64,000 bases of DNA from an uncultured Aeriscardovia sp. (GTDB taxonomy: Bacteria > Actinomycetota > Actinomycetes > Actinomycetales > Bifidobacteriaceae): assembly GCA_903789525.1 (NCBI GenBank), contig CAIFER010000001.1:1170063-1234062 (forward strand), in the 5' to 3' direction. A program made the position numbers and the translations under genes. The notes under the pieces were generated by a model. It was not told where the DNA came from. It did no database searches and was given only the letters and a program-made list of their open reading frames with translations. Each line of letters begins with the position of its first letter. The first letter of the stretch is position 1. Positions 37,731 to 46,052 of this stretch are shown here, one piece after another.

Positions 37731-38405
37731 ATGAGTACGACGAGGCAACCACAGGTGAATGTGGACGACTGGAAGAAATACGTGCGTACAGGTCACTTTC
37801 CTGACTGGCTTGATCAGCCGGTAGACGTTGTCGCGCAACGACTTCTGGGTTGTTTGCTCATCCGCACGCTGAATGTGGATAACTCGCTAGTTCGGGTCAT
37901 CGTTCGCATCGTGGAGACGGAAGCGTATGACCAAAATGATCCGGCTAGCCACGCGTATCATGGCAAAACGCATCGTAATCGTGCTCTTTTTGGTCCTGCC
38001 GGTCGCTGCTATGTGTATTTCACGTATGGGATGTATCACTGCTTGAATATCAGCGCAAGTACAGACGGCTTTGGGGCCGGCGCGTTGATTCGTGCGGTCG
38101 AGCCTGTCGACGAAGCAAGTCGAAAAATAGTGGAAGAGCGGCGAAAAATTCACGGTGTCGGTGCCACCAACGGACCTGCGAAGCTGTGTATGGCGTTGGG
38201 AATTGATGCCGATCTGTACGGTCATGATTTGCGCACTGCGCCACTGCAACTTGTTGAAGCGCCACTGAGAGATGGCGAGACAGTGCAGAAAACTGTTCGG
38301 ATTGGGATCAGTCGAGCGCGTGATGTGCTCCGTCGTTTTGTGATCGCTGGAAACCCGTATGTTTCCAAGCTCCCGCATCATTCACATGTCTCTTCGAGCA
38401 AGTAG
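37731..38405 (+). CDS. 3-methyladenine DNA glycosylase (AAG/MPG family)
   Basis: Base-excision repair glycosylase of the AAG/MPG fold, 224 residues, removing alkylated purines. The catalytic Glu is in RIVETEAYD, and the DNA-intercalating and wall motifs HRNRALFGPAG, YVYFTYGMYHCLNI and NGPAKLC are present. The start is ATG 37731: GGAGG ends only one base before it, but CATAAT lies nine bases before it, so a leaderless message is likely. It is divergent from the glycosyltransferase with 35 bases between starts. Confidence 0.9.
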   Translation: MSTTRQPQVNVDDWKKYVRTGHFPDWLDQPVDVVAQRLLGCLLIRTLNVDNSLVRVIVRIVETEAYDQNDPASHAYHGKTHRNRALFGPAGRCYVYFTYGMYHCLNISASTDGFGAGALIRAVEPVDEASRKIVEERRKIHGVGATNGPAKLCMALGIDADLYGHDLRTAPLQLVEAPLRDGETVQKTVRIGISRARDVLRRFVIAGNPYVSKLPHHSHVSSSK

Positions 38406-38433
38406 CCACACGGTCGAATGTGAACGCTCACTA

Positions 38434-38590
38434 TGCCATAATGGACGAGACAGGGAATGAGGTTGCGTTCGTGCTACTGAAGCACTCGGTCGAGAAGGAT
38501 GAGATGCTTCAGTAGCATGCGGTCGATGACGACTGCAATTTCTCGTCTCTGTGTGATGTGTGGTGTAAATCGTGATGAAAGGACGTGCTG
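38434..38590 (+). promoter_or_regulatory. Promoter and hairpin leader of the alpha-galactosidase gene
   Basis: TGCCATAAT (38434-38442) is an extended -10 element. About 25 bases past the expected start, GCTACTGAAGCA (38473-38484) and its perfect reverse complement (38505-38516) form a 12-bp stem with a 20-base loop and no U tract. A 24-codon frame (38441-38515, MDETGNEVAF…) runs through the hairpin. The leader continues to the AAAGGA site at 38578. This may be a regulatory leader; no known riboswitch class was recognised. Confidence 0.45.
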
Positions 38591-39967
38591 ATGAAGGCAT
38601 ATAACCCACCGATGGGGTGGAATAGCTGGGATTCGTACATGACGACGATCAGTGAAAAGGACGTGCTCGCCAACGCGTCTTTCATCCATGACCATCTGCT
38701 TTCTCTCGGCTGGGACACTGTGGTGGTGGATGCCAGCTGGTTTGATCCGCATGCCAAGTCAGAAGGCTATAACGATCCAGATAAGGGCGCTCGCTTCTGC
38801 ATCGATGAGTATGGTCGTCAGATTCCGGCTCCCGATCGTTTCCCGTCTTCAGCACATGGACGCGGTTTTAAGCCTCTTGCCGACAAAATTCATCAAATGG
38901 GCCTGAAGTTCGGCATTCATGTCATGCGCGGAATCCCTCGCCAAGCTGTTCGCGAAAATCTCCCGGTCAAAGGCACGTCGTACCACGCTGCAGATATTGC
39001 TGATACCGCAGACGAGCATCTCTGCCACTGGAATTCCGATAATTTTGCGCTCAATCATGCGCATCCTGGTGCTCAGGCGTGGTATGACTCGCAAGTTGAT
39101 CTCTTTGCTTTGTGGGGAGTCGATTTCCTCAAGGTCGACGATATGCAAGCGCCGTTTTATCCAGACGAGATCGCTTCGTACGCTGCGGCTATTCGGACGG
39201 CGGAGCTGAAGTATCATCGTCCGATCACGCTATCGCTGTCTCCAGGCACACAGGTTGCCACCACGCACGTTGATTTTCTCCGCGCACATGCGCAAATGTG
39301 GCGTATCTCGGATGATCTGTGGGATCGATGGGATGACGTCCATGCTCAGTTTGCGCGCTTGGCTCGGTGGGCTCCATGGCAGACGCGCGGGCATTGGGCA
39401 GATGCGGATATGTTGCCGCTCGGTCATTTGACGGTCAATGACAAGGAAGGTGGACATCAGTCTCATCTGACGTATGACGAACAAAAGACGCTGCTGACCT
39501 TGTGGTCAATGGCGCATTCTCCACTCATGATGGGCGGAGATTTGCCGACATCGTCTGCTCGCACGATCGCGCTCATTGAAAATCCGTGGATCGGTCGGGT
39601 AGAGAAGGAAGCTCATCCAGGTCGTGAAGTGGTTCGCGAGACGTATGGCCGTGAAGACAATTTTGACGGTTGGCAAGGTGCCGAAGTTCCGAGCGGTGAG
39701 TTCATCGTGTGGGCTGCTTCAAGTCTCGATTATCGGTCGTATTATGCGGCACTGTTCTGGACTGGCCCAACCGCTGCAGACCAAGACGTTGATATTGCGG
39801 CGATTGTTGGTTTGGACGGTGTGAACCGTGAGTGGAAGGCCACCGATTTGTGGTCCGGAGCTCAGGAAGGCTCTTCTGACCTTCATGTGCGTATCTCTGG
39901 GCGCAAACTGTATGCGCGTATTCCATCACACTCTGTTGCGTGGGTCAAGCTCGATCCAGCCGACTGA
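38591..39967 (+). CDS. GH27 alpha-galactosidase
   Basis: Family 27 glycosidase of 458 residues, no signal peptide, removing terminal alpha-galactose from oligosaccharides taken up by the cell. It opens with PPMGWNSWDSY; the nucleophile is D183 in DFLKVDDM and the acid/base is in RISDD (241-242). A C-terminal beta domain follows. The RGIPRQAVRENLPVKGT segment fits the bacterial branch, some members of which act on beta-L-arabinopyranose, so that is an alternative substrate. ATG 38591 has AAAGGA seven bases upstream. Confidence 0.87.
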   Translation: MKAYNPPMGWNSWDSYMTTISEKDVLANASFIHDHLLSLGWDTVVVDASWFDPHAKSEGYNDPDKGARFCIDEYGRQIPAPDRFPSSAHGRGFKPLADKIHQMGLKFGIHVMRGIPRQAVRENLPVKGTSYHAADIADTADEHLCHWNSDNFALNHAHPGAQAWYDSQVDLFALWGVDFLKVDDMQAPFYPDEIASYAAAIRTAELKYHRPITLSLSPGTQVATTHVDFLRAHAQMWRISDDLWDRWDDVHAQFARLARWAPWQTRGHWADADMLPLGHLTVNDKEGGHQSHLTYDEQKTLLTLWSMAHSPLMMGGDLPTSSARTIALIENPWIGRVEKEAHPGREVVRETYGREDNFDGWQGAEVPSGEFIVWAASSLDYRSYYAALFWTGPTAADQDVDIAAIVGLDGVNREWKATDLWSGAQEGSSDLHVRISGRKLYARIPSHSVAWVKLDPAD

Positions 39968-40015
39968 TAGTTCGCTGACTGAAATTTATAAATCACGTTC
40001 GGTAGTGTGGGAGTC

Positions 40016-41557
40016 ATGGTCGCTGATTCTCGCACTGCCGAACGTTGTGATATGTCTCGTCCTCTTCACGTAGGGGTTGTAGGTGCTGGTCCGGCAGGAA
40101 TTTATGTTTCGGACACGCTGATTCGCCAGCTTCGCGCACGGGGAGAAGAACTAGGGATTGGTAGTGCGGTTCATATTGATGTGATCGAGCGTTTACCGGT
40201 CCCGTTCGGCCTCGTTCGCTATGGAGTAGCCCCGGATCATCCGGCCATCAAATGGATTATGGCAGCACTCGAGAAGGCAGTCGATCAGCCGGAAATTCAG
40301 TTGTTCACCAACGTCGCTGTCGGTGCGAGTGACGACGGGGGTCATGCTGATCTTACGGTTGCTGATCTGTTAGCGCACGAGGATCTCGTAATTTTTGCCA
40401 CGGGAGCGATTGCAAATCGTCCGCTTTCCATTCCGGGACACGATTTGCCACAAGTGCATGGCGCGGCACAATTAGTCGAATGGTATGACGGCTATCCTCA
40501 TGAAAATGACTCTTCACGCATCCACACGCAGACATCTGCGCAGACGTCTGTCTTTGACCCGTCTGCCCGTTCTATCGCGGTGATTGGCGGAGGCAATGTG
40601 GCACTGGATATCACGCGCATGCTGGCGAATGATCCCACGGCTTTGTTGGCAACCGATATCCCAGATCATGTGCAGCAAGCGCTCGCACGTAGTGCGGTCC
40701 AGACTATCCACGTGCTTGTTCGGCGCGGTCCGGCTCAGGCGAAATTCTCTGTCCAGGAGCTACGGCAGCTCGAAAAGGTTCCGAACGTGGTGCTGCGTGT
40801 CGACCCAGATGATTTCAAGCTTGATCCGCAAACCCTCAAGCAGGCGCATGCCGATCGCGAAACTGGTCCAATGCTGGATGAGCTTCTGGCGATCGCGCAT
40901 CGCAGTGAGCAACAAACACAGAGTCAATCTCATCCGGCATCGCATCCGGCGCGGACAGTCTGGTTCCACTTTTATTCTTCTCCAGACGCTATTGTGGCGC
41001 AGCCTTCTTCGCAGACGGTTCGTGTAGTGCGTATTCGTCGGACGACGGTCAGCCCGGACGGTCATATGACGGTGACAGATCACACGCGAGAGATCCAGGT
41101 TCAAGCCGTCTACGCGGCGATCGGCTATCAGCCTTCTGCATTACCGGGCGTACCGTTTGACAGTGAACGGCATGTGCTGGCCAATGTCGATGGCCGAATC
41201 GTTGAGAATGAGCCACAGCACACACCAATTCCGCGCGAATATGCAACTGGATGGGCGAAACGCGGGCCGGTAGGGCTGATCGGCTCAACGAAGGCAGATG
41301 CTAAACAGACAGTTGCCCACATTCTCACTGACATAGCTCGCGATCCGCATCGTGGCCGTGATCCACACGTTTCGCAGGCTCTTGCCACTGGAAATACGCT
41401 CGAACACGTGTTACAGTCACGGCACGTTGCATACGGGGATCTCGAGGGCTGGAAGCGAGTTGATGCTGCTGAACGTGAAGAGGGCCAGAAGCGAGGGCGT
41501 TCTCGCATGGTGATCACTGATCGTGAGCGTTTGATCCGCCTGGCGGAACATCGGTAA
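40016..41557 (+). CDS. FprA-type ferredoxin-NADP+ reductase
   Basis: Flavoprotein of the adrenodoxin reductase type, 513 residues, moving electrons between NADPH and ferredoxin. The FAD motif is GVVGAGPAGIYVS, followed by PFGLVRYGVAPDH, IFATGAIANRPLSIPG, the NADP motif IGGGNVALDITRML, RRGPAQAKFS and GWAKRGPVGLIGSTKADA near the end. The start at 40016 follows TAGTGT by seven bases with no ribosome site, so a leaderless message is likely; an ATG at 40052 is also possible. It is a single-gene unit. Confidence 0.9.
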   Translation: MVADSRTAERCDMSRPLHVGVVGAGPAGIYVSDTLIRQLRARGEELGIGSAVHIDVIERLPVPFGLVRYGVAPDHPAIKWIMAALEKAVDQPEIQLFTNVAVGASDDGGHADLTVADLLAHEDLVIFATGAIANRPLSIPGHDLPQVHGAAQLVEWYDGYPHENDSSRIHTQTSAQTSVFDPSARSIAVIGGGNVALDITRMLANDPTALLATDIPDHVQQALARSAVQTIHVLVRRGPAQAKFSVQELRQLEKVPNVVLRVDPDDFKLDPQTLKQAHADRETGPMLDELLAIAHRSEQQTQSQSHPASHPARTVWFHFYSSPDAIVAQPSSQTVRVVRIRRTTVSPDGHMTVTDHTREIQVQAVYAAIGYQPSALPGVPFDSERHVLANVDGRIVENEPQHTPIPREYATGWAKRGPVGLIGSTKADAKQTVAHILTDIARDPHRGRDPHVSQALATGNTLEHVLQSRHVAYGDLEGWKRVDAAEREEGQKRGRSRMVITDRERLIRLAEHR

Positions 41558-41643
41558 TGAGCTTCATAGACATTAGCAATAGCAATAATCGCAATAATTC
41601 AGTCACGACGGCAATCTTTTCCGTCCTGTAAACTAAAAGTGCG

Positions 41644-41743
41644 TATCCTGCCGAGGATATACACCAGGCAATCGTTTCTTTCGATTAGGCACCGACGAGT
41701 GATATTCACAGCGTCGGGGAGGAAGAAGCGGTTGCCTTTTTTA
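41644..41743 (+). promoter_or_regulatory. Structured leader with terminator, riboswitch-like
   Basis: Three elements lie in a row before the SMR gene. TATCCT/AGGATA (41644-41659) forms a hairpin. AATCG/CGATT (41670-41686) can form a small stem. AGGCAATCG (41666-41674) can instead pair with CGGTTGCCT (41729-41737), enclosing an inner CCGACG/CGTCGG hairpin, and is followed by TTTTT. The small stem and the terminator share AATCG, so they exclude each other, as in an attenuation switch. The guanidine and other known riboswitch consensuses I could recall were not recognised. Confidence 0.5.
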
Positions 41744-41782
41744 GTTGGAAACAACTTACAGCGTAGGGGGAGGGATGTTGTT

Positions 41783-42040
41783 ATGTCGTCCGCGGTCTCT
41801 TGGGGTGTTCTCGTTGTTGCCGGATTGATGGAAGTCGCGTGGTCGTCGTGTTTAAAGCTGAGTGCAGGTTTTACTGTCCCACTCTATTCAATTTTGGCGA
41901 TCGTGGGGATGGTTGCGAGCTTTGTTCTTCTTGCGTTTGCTGCAAAGAAACTTCCCCTTGCCATTGCTTATCCGGTGTGGACGGGAATCGGGGCGATTGG
42001 CGGTTTACACGCCTATGTGTCGCAAGCGAATCTGGTATGA
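41783..42040 (+). CDS. SMR-family transporter, C-terminally truncated
   Basis: Small multidrug resistance family protein (EmrE/SugE fold) of 85 residues; normal members have 105-110. The key Glu of helix 1 is present (LMEVAWSSCLKLS), as are helix 2, helix 3 (LLAFAAKKLPLAIAYPVWTGIGAIGG) and the helix 3 GxG motif. The fourth helix, needed for dimer contact, is missing. After GIGAIGG the sequence becomes unrelated in all frames and ends in a stop that overlaps the -10 box of tRNA-Gly. GGGGGAGGG precedes the start by eight bases. Probably a decaying gene. Confidence 0.75.
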   Translation: MSSAVSWGVLVVAGLMEVAWSSCLKLSAGFTVPLYSILAIVGMVASFVLLAFAAKKLPLAIAYPVWTGIGAIGGLHAYVSQANLV

Positions 42041-42058
42041 TGAGACATGTTCCGTTGT

Positions 42059-42129
42059 GCGGGCATAGTTAATCGGTAGAACGGAGGCTTCCCAAGCCGC
42101 AGAGGCGAGTTCGACTCTCGTTGCCCGCT
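42059..42129 (+). tRNA. tRNA-Gly (CCC)
   Basis: Acceptor arms GCGGGCA and TGCCCGC pair fully. The anticodon loop reads TTCCCAA (anticodon CCC) and the T loop TTCGACT. The anticodon stem has one A-G mismatch. CCA is not encoded. An extended -10 box TGGTATGAT (42033-42041) lies 17 bases upstream, inside the end of the SMR gene. Confidence 0.93.
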
Positions 42130-42435
42130 CTCATATATGTAATATTTTTCATTCAAGCTTCTGTTTCATGCAAACTTGTGGTTCATGCAATCTTCGTGTG
42201 ACCGCATATCGTTGAAAAGACGCGCGACACGCCGAGTCAAAAAAGCTGGCAAGAAAGCTATCAAAAAAAGTAATAGTTGGTTATTATATTTTGTGGTCTC
42301 TGAGGAGGGCAGTGAAGCTCTTCCGGCCGTCACAAGCTGCGAGATCTCACTACACCACAAGGTGCACAGAAATGAACGATCGAGTCACGGTGCGCGTGCA
42401 ACATGACTCTTCCGTTTGTAAAGGAGTGACTGATT
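42130..42435. other. Intergenic region, no supported gene
   Basis: About 300 AT-rich bases after tRNA-Gly. Open frames on both strands over 42166-42406 lack ribosome sites; one is Lys/Arg-rich, but this reflects A-rich runs. No hairpin terminator was found. Nothing else is recognised. Confidence 0.5.
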
Positions 42436-42618
42436 ATGAGCATGATTCGCAATGTGAACAAGCCAGTGCGTATTCACTTCCATTTTGGACATCATGCTTT
42501 GAGCCAGCCTGGCGCTCCTGTGCTCGTTGATCTTCCACTGCGCGGCAGTGCAATGTCGAACGGTCGGATGATCACGTGGCAAATCCCCGCGAATGAGCAG
42601 CTCCGTCTGCGTGCGTGA
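42436..42618 (+). CDS. Small hypothetical protein
   Basis: A 60-residue protein starting at ATG 42436, with AAGGAG about ten bases upstream and a strong terminator 56 bases downstream, so it looks like a one-gene unit. The sequence (MSMIRNVNKPVRIHFHFGHH…) has a His-rich HFHFGHH segment and no membrane helix or signal peptide. No family is recognised. The ribosome site and terminator argue that it is real. Confidence 0.5.
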   Translation: MSMIRNVNKPVRIHFHFGHHALSQPGAPVLVDLPLRGSAMSNGRMITWQIPANEQLRLRA

Positions 42619-42673
42619 AGAAGCGCGTAGGTGACTGAAAGCTAATATCTAGCGATATCGCTTGCAGGTGGTG

Positions 42674-42733
42674 AAAGCCGTTAGCTGTTTTCCAGTGAAC
42701 GTGACTGGAGAGCAAAGCAGCTAGCGGCTTTTT
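42674..42733 (+). terminator. Rho-independent terminator
   Basis: AAAGCCGTTAGCTG (42674-42687) pairs with CAGCTAGCGGCTTT (one G-U pair) and ends in TTTTT. An inner CCAGT/ACTGG stem adds stability. It closes the small-gene unit before recQ. Confidence 0.9.
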
Positions 42734-42786
42734 GTGATTGTAAGGGTTATTTCAGCTCATCATGACGGGATATTACGATTCCACTC

Positions 42787-44781
42787 ATGCGGGATGATCA
42801 GCAGAGTCGGCAAAGTCAGCAGAAGGTGGACGCTCATCAGCGTCTCAAGCTCCGGTACATGAACGAACTCCTCCACACGCAATTTGGATTTTCTGCATTC
42901 CGTCCCGGTCAAAAAGAGCTCATTTCCCACATCCTCGATGGCCGCGATGTGCTAGGCATTTTGCCAACCGGCGCCGGTAAGTCGCTGTGTTACGAATTGG
43001 CATCGCGTCTTTTGCCAGGCATGACGTTTGTGATCACTCCACTCATTTCACTCATGCAAGATCAGGTGGAATCGCTGTCCCGCCTTGGCATTCCAGCTGC
43101 GTTCGTCAACTCGTCCCAGTCAGTTGATGAGAGCGACCGCATTCTTTCGGATACGCTTACGCATCACGCGTACAAAATTCTGTACGTTGCCCCTGAGCGG
43201 CTTGATAACGCGCAATTTGTGCGATTCGCCCGTCACATTCCGTTGCGATTACTGGCAATTGACGAGGCGCATTGCGTTAGCCAGTGGGGTCAGGATTTCC
43301 GACCCGCCTATCTGCGCATTCCTGATTTCGTCGATCAGCTGCCGCACAGGCCCGTCATTGCAGCTCTCACGGCGACAGCGACGGTGAACACGCGGAACGA
43401 CATCATCCGTCAGCTGCACTTGCATGATCCATTTGTGCAAGTCACCACGTTCGATCGGCCCAATCTTACGTGGAAAATCCGACAGTGTAGCAGTAAAAAA
43501 GAGCGCGATGAAGCCATTGTGGACGATGTTCTCGCCCATCGTGGGCAGTCGGGGATCATTTATTGTGCGACGCGGCAGCGGACACAAGATTTGGCTGATG
43601 CTCTCAACGATGCGGGAGTGAAGGCTCTTGCGTATCATGCCGGTCTCGATGCGAAGACGCGTGCTGAGCGCCAAGATGCGTTCGTGTCTGGACGGATCCC
43701 GGTCATTGCGGCGACGAGCGCGTTCGGAATGGGTATCGATAAGCCAGATGTGCGATGGGTTATTCACGCGAATGCCCCAGAAAGCCTCGAAGAGTACTAT
43801 CAGGAGGCCGGTCGAGCTGGGCGCGATGGTAAACCATCAGAATGCACGCTGTACTGGATGGAAAATGATTTCCGCACGTCTCGCCATTTCATCGCCGCCG
43901 CAGGCCGTGACAATGATGAGTTGACGCCGGAAGACCGATTGCGCGTCCGCCAGCGTATGACGAATCGCTTGGAAGCTCTGCATGCATACTGTTTGACAAT
44001 GCACTGTCTGCGCAACACGATTATGGCGTATTTTGGCGAGAAGAAGACGGAACGGTGTGGGCGGTGCACGAATTGCACAACGACTGTGCCGCTTGTGGAT
44101 GTGACGGTACAAGCTCGTGAAATCTGTGCAGGCGTGGATGAAGCGCAGGAGAGGCTACCATACGGGATTGGCCGTGCCAAACTTGCTACGATCCTCACTG
44201 GTCGTATGCCCGAAATGGCCGATGATTCTGGCCCGGATTACGCGAGCTGGGATTCATACGGTGCATTAAGTGAGATGAGCGTGCGCGATGTGAAAACCGT
44301 GATCGATCGGCTGATTGCCGGCGATTACGTGCAAATCACAGGACGATATGCAACCGTCCACGCTGGTCCGCGATTCCATGACGTCAGTCAAGCGAACTTC
44401 TCACTTCGCATCCGCCAAGTCCCTTCCGATCACGGCACATCTCACGTATCTCGTTCGCGCCGATTGCATTCGCGTACGTTATTCGGTATGAACAGCTCAG
44501 TACGGGCGAAAAATACAACGAGCGGAGGCAGAACGGTCGGTGCAATCAGCGCGGACAACGAAGAGCTGTTCAAACACTTGCGGTCGGTTCGGTACGCGCT
44601 CGCGAAAAAGAAAAATGTGCCGTCGTTTGCTATTTTCACGAATGCGACGTTACGTGCGATGGCCGCTCATCAGCCAACATCGACCCAAGAAATGGCTGAA
44701 CTCCCCGGTGTCGGACCGGTCAAACTGGCGCAGTACGGCGATCTATTTGTGAAGGAGATCCGCTCTTACCGCAACAAATAA
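42787..44781 (+). CDS. recQ: RecQ-family ATP-dependent DNA helicase
   Basis: Superfamily 2 3'-5' helicase of 664 residues for recombination and replication repair. Domain order: helicase core with GILPTGAGKSLCYELA (Walker A), AIDEAHCVSQWGQDFRP (DEAH plus the aromatic-rich loop), GIIYCATRQRT, and AGRAGRDG. A zinc-binding subdomain (MAYFGEKKTERCGRCTNC) and winged helix follow. A C-terminal HRDC domain runs from about residue 590 (KHLRSVRYALAKKKNVP to ELPGVGPVKLAQYG). TACGAT ends seven bases before the ATG with no ribosome site, so the message is probably leaderless. The 3' end overlaps the convergent GH43 gene by 16 bases. Confidence 0.95.
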   Translation: MRDDQQSRQSQQKVDAHQRLKLRYMNELLHTQFGFSAFRPGQKELISHILDGRDVLGILPTGAGKSLCYELASRLLPGMTFVITPLISLMQDQVESLSRLGIPAAFVNSSQSVDESDRILSDTLTHHAYKILYVAPERLDNAQFVRFARHIPLRLLAIDEAHCVSQWGQDFRPAYLRIPDFVDQLPHRPVIAALTATATVNTRNDIIRQLHLHDPFVQVTTFDRPNLTWKIRQCSSKKERDEAIVDDVLAHRGQSGIIYCATRQRTQDLADALNDAGVKALAYHAGLDAKTRAERQDAFVSGRIPVIAATSAFGMGIDKPDVRWVIHANAPESLEEYYQEAGRAGRDGKPSECTLYWMENDFRTSRHFIAAAGRDNDELTPEDRLRVRQRMTNRLEALHAYCLTMHCLRNTIMAYFGEKKTERCGRCTNCTTTVPLVDVTVQAREICAGVDEAQERLPYGIGRAKLATILTGRMPEMADDSGPDYASWDSYGALSEMSVRDVKTVIDRLIAGDYVQITGRYATVHAGPRFHDVSQANFSLRIRQVPSDHGTSHVSRSRRLHSRTLFGMNSSVRAKNTTSGGRTVGAISADNEELFKHLRSVRYALAKKKNVPSFAIFTNATLRAMAAHQPTSTQEMAELPGVGPVKLAQYGDLFVKEIRSYRNK

Positions 44782-45812
44782 CGAGTAGATGGAGCGCTCA
44801 CGTCGACCGGTTCCAGCGAGCCATCGGCGCGGAAATGCAGGCGAGCGAAACGGACTTGCCGGTGCGTGCCATCGCCCGTCGCCGCATCGAAGCAGTGATA
44901 AGCGATGATCCAGATGCGAGTGCTTGGGACGTGCACGATCGAATGGTGACCAGTTCCCACAATGCCCGCAGACGCATTACCTTCAACGAGTGTTCCGCGA
45001 TACGTCCACGGCCCGTCGAGTGAGCGAGATGTGCCGTAATCGATGTGATACGTGGGTTCGCGCGTATCATCGACGCTCCAGCTCGCATAAAAGATGCCGT
45101 TGCGCTCAAAAATCCACATCGCTTCGCGGAAGTTTTTCGGCGTCCAGCCTGACACTCGATGGTGCATTGCACCGTATGCGAGTTCGAGGCGGTCTTTACT
45201 CAGTGGGCAGAAGGTGGCAGTCCCGTTTCCCCATATGAGCCAGTCAGTAGCCGGTTGTGGATAAGCGTCGATTGCAGGGTTGAGGGACTCGTGCTGTTGC
45301 GACGATGATCCGTCATCGGCGCTCACACGGACAATAGACGGATCAATCGGCATCCCCAGCCAATGATCATCCGCTCCGACGAGTGGCGATTTGCGTGCCT
45401 CAAAGGGACCGTACGGCGAGTCAGAGAATGCTACGCCGACTTGCGAATCTGCCACAAAATACAGGAAATACTTGCTGTGCCAGCACAAAATTGTCGGTGC
45501 CCATGCGCCGCCACCGCCGTGAAGAGGGCCTCGTGCCCATGGAACGTCAGCGAGATCGAGGATTGTTCCGCCATCTTTCCACGAGACCAAATCGTCAGAT
45601 GTGAAGACGTGAAAATTCGTGGATCCCCACTGTGGTTTGCCATCTTGGGTGCAGTACAGGAACCACCGCAAACGCCCGTGTTCGTGCGGATCGGCAATGA
45701 GAGCAAGATTCGGATCCGCGAGCCATGTGTGCAAAGGGCTGAGCCATGTGCGACCTGCTCGTGTTACCCGTTCGTGTGCCGGTTGAGCCGTGTGATTTTT
45801 TTGAACGTTCAC
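44766..45812 (-). CDS. GH43 family glycoside hydrolase
   Basis: Five-bladed beta-propeller glycosidase of 348 residues, no signal peptide. The general base is the Asp in LADPNLALI (D33), the pKa-modulating Asp lies in GMPIDPSIV, and the acid Glu in REAMWIFERNG. Members are mostly alpha-L-arabinofuranosidases or beta-xylosidases; this one keeps the AWAPTI motif but the substrate cannot be told. The start is a GTG with AGAAGG upstream. It overlaps the 3' end of recQ on the other strand. Confidence 0.83.
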   Translation of the reverse strand: MNVQKNHTAQPAHERVTRAGRTWLSPLHTWLADPNLALIADPHEHGRLRWFLYCTQDGKPQWGSTNFHVFTSDDLVSWKDGGTILDLADVPWARGPLHGGGGAWAPTILCWHSKYFLYFVADSQVGVAFSDSPYGPFEARKSPLVGADDHWLGMPIDPSIVRVSADDGSSSQQHESLNPAIDAYPQPATDWLIWGNGTATFCPLSKDRLELAYGAMHHRVSGWTPKNFREAMWIFERNGIFYASWSVDDTREPTYHIDYGTSRSLDGPWTYRGTLVEGNASAGIVGTGHHSIVHVPSTRIWIIAYHCFDAATGDGTHRQVRFARLHFRADGSLEPVDVSAPSTRYLLR

Positions 45813-46052
45813 GAGTGCGTGCCTTCTGTCTTCACTGACTGATCTTCTGCGCTTTTGTGCGCACGAATTCTACGTTACACGCACACGCCCGTGGAATCGC
45901 CCAGTTCTCACTTCCGATTGCTCACGTATATTACGGTCTGAGCGAAGTGGGTCAAGCGCAGGATAATCTGGAACATCAGACGATGCCGGGTAAGCACGTC
46001 GTTGTTCTCAACGACTGATTCTTACCATCAATGAAGCAGCAGGAGGGGCAAC

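Noticed and set aside
41644..41782. Guanidine riboswitch upstream of the SMR gene
   Set aside because: The location is typical, but the conserved sequence blocks I know for the guanidine classes were not found; kept as an unassigned leader.
42166..42406. Short frames on both strands after tRNA-Gly
   Set aside because: No ribosome site and no family; the Lys/Arg-rich product reflects A-rich runs.
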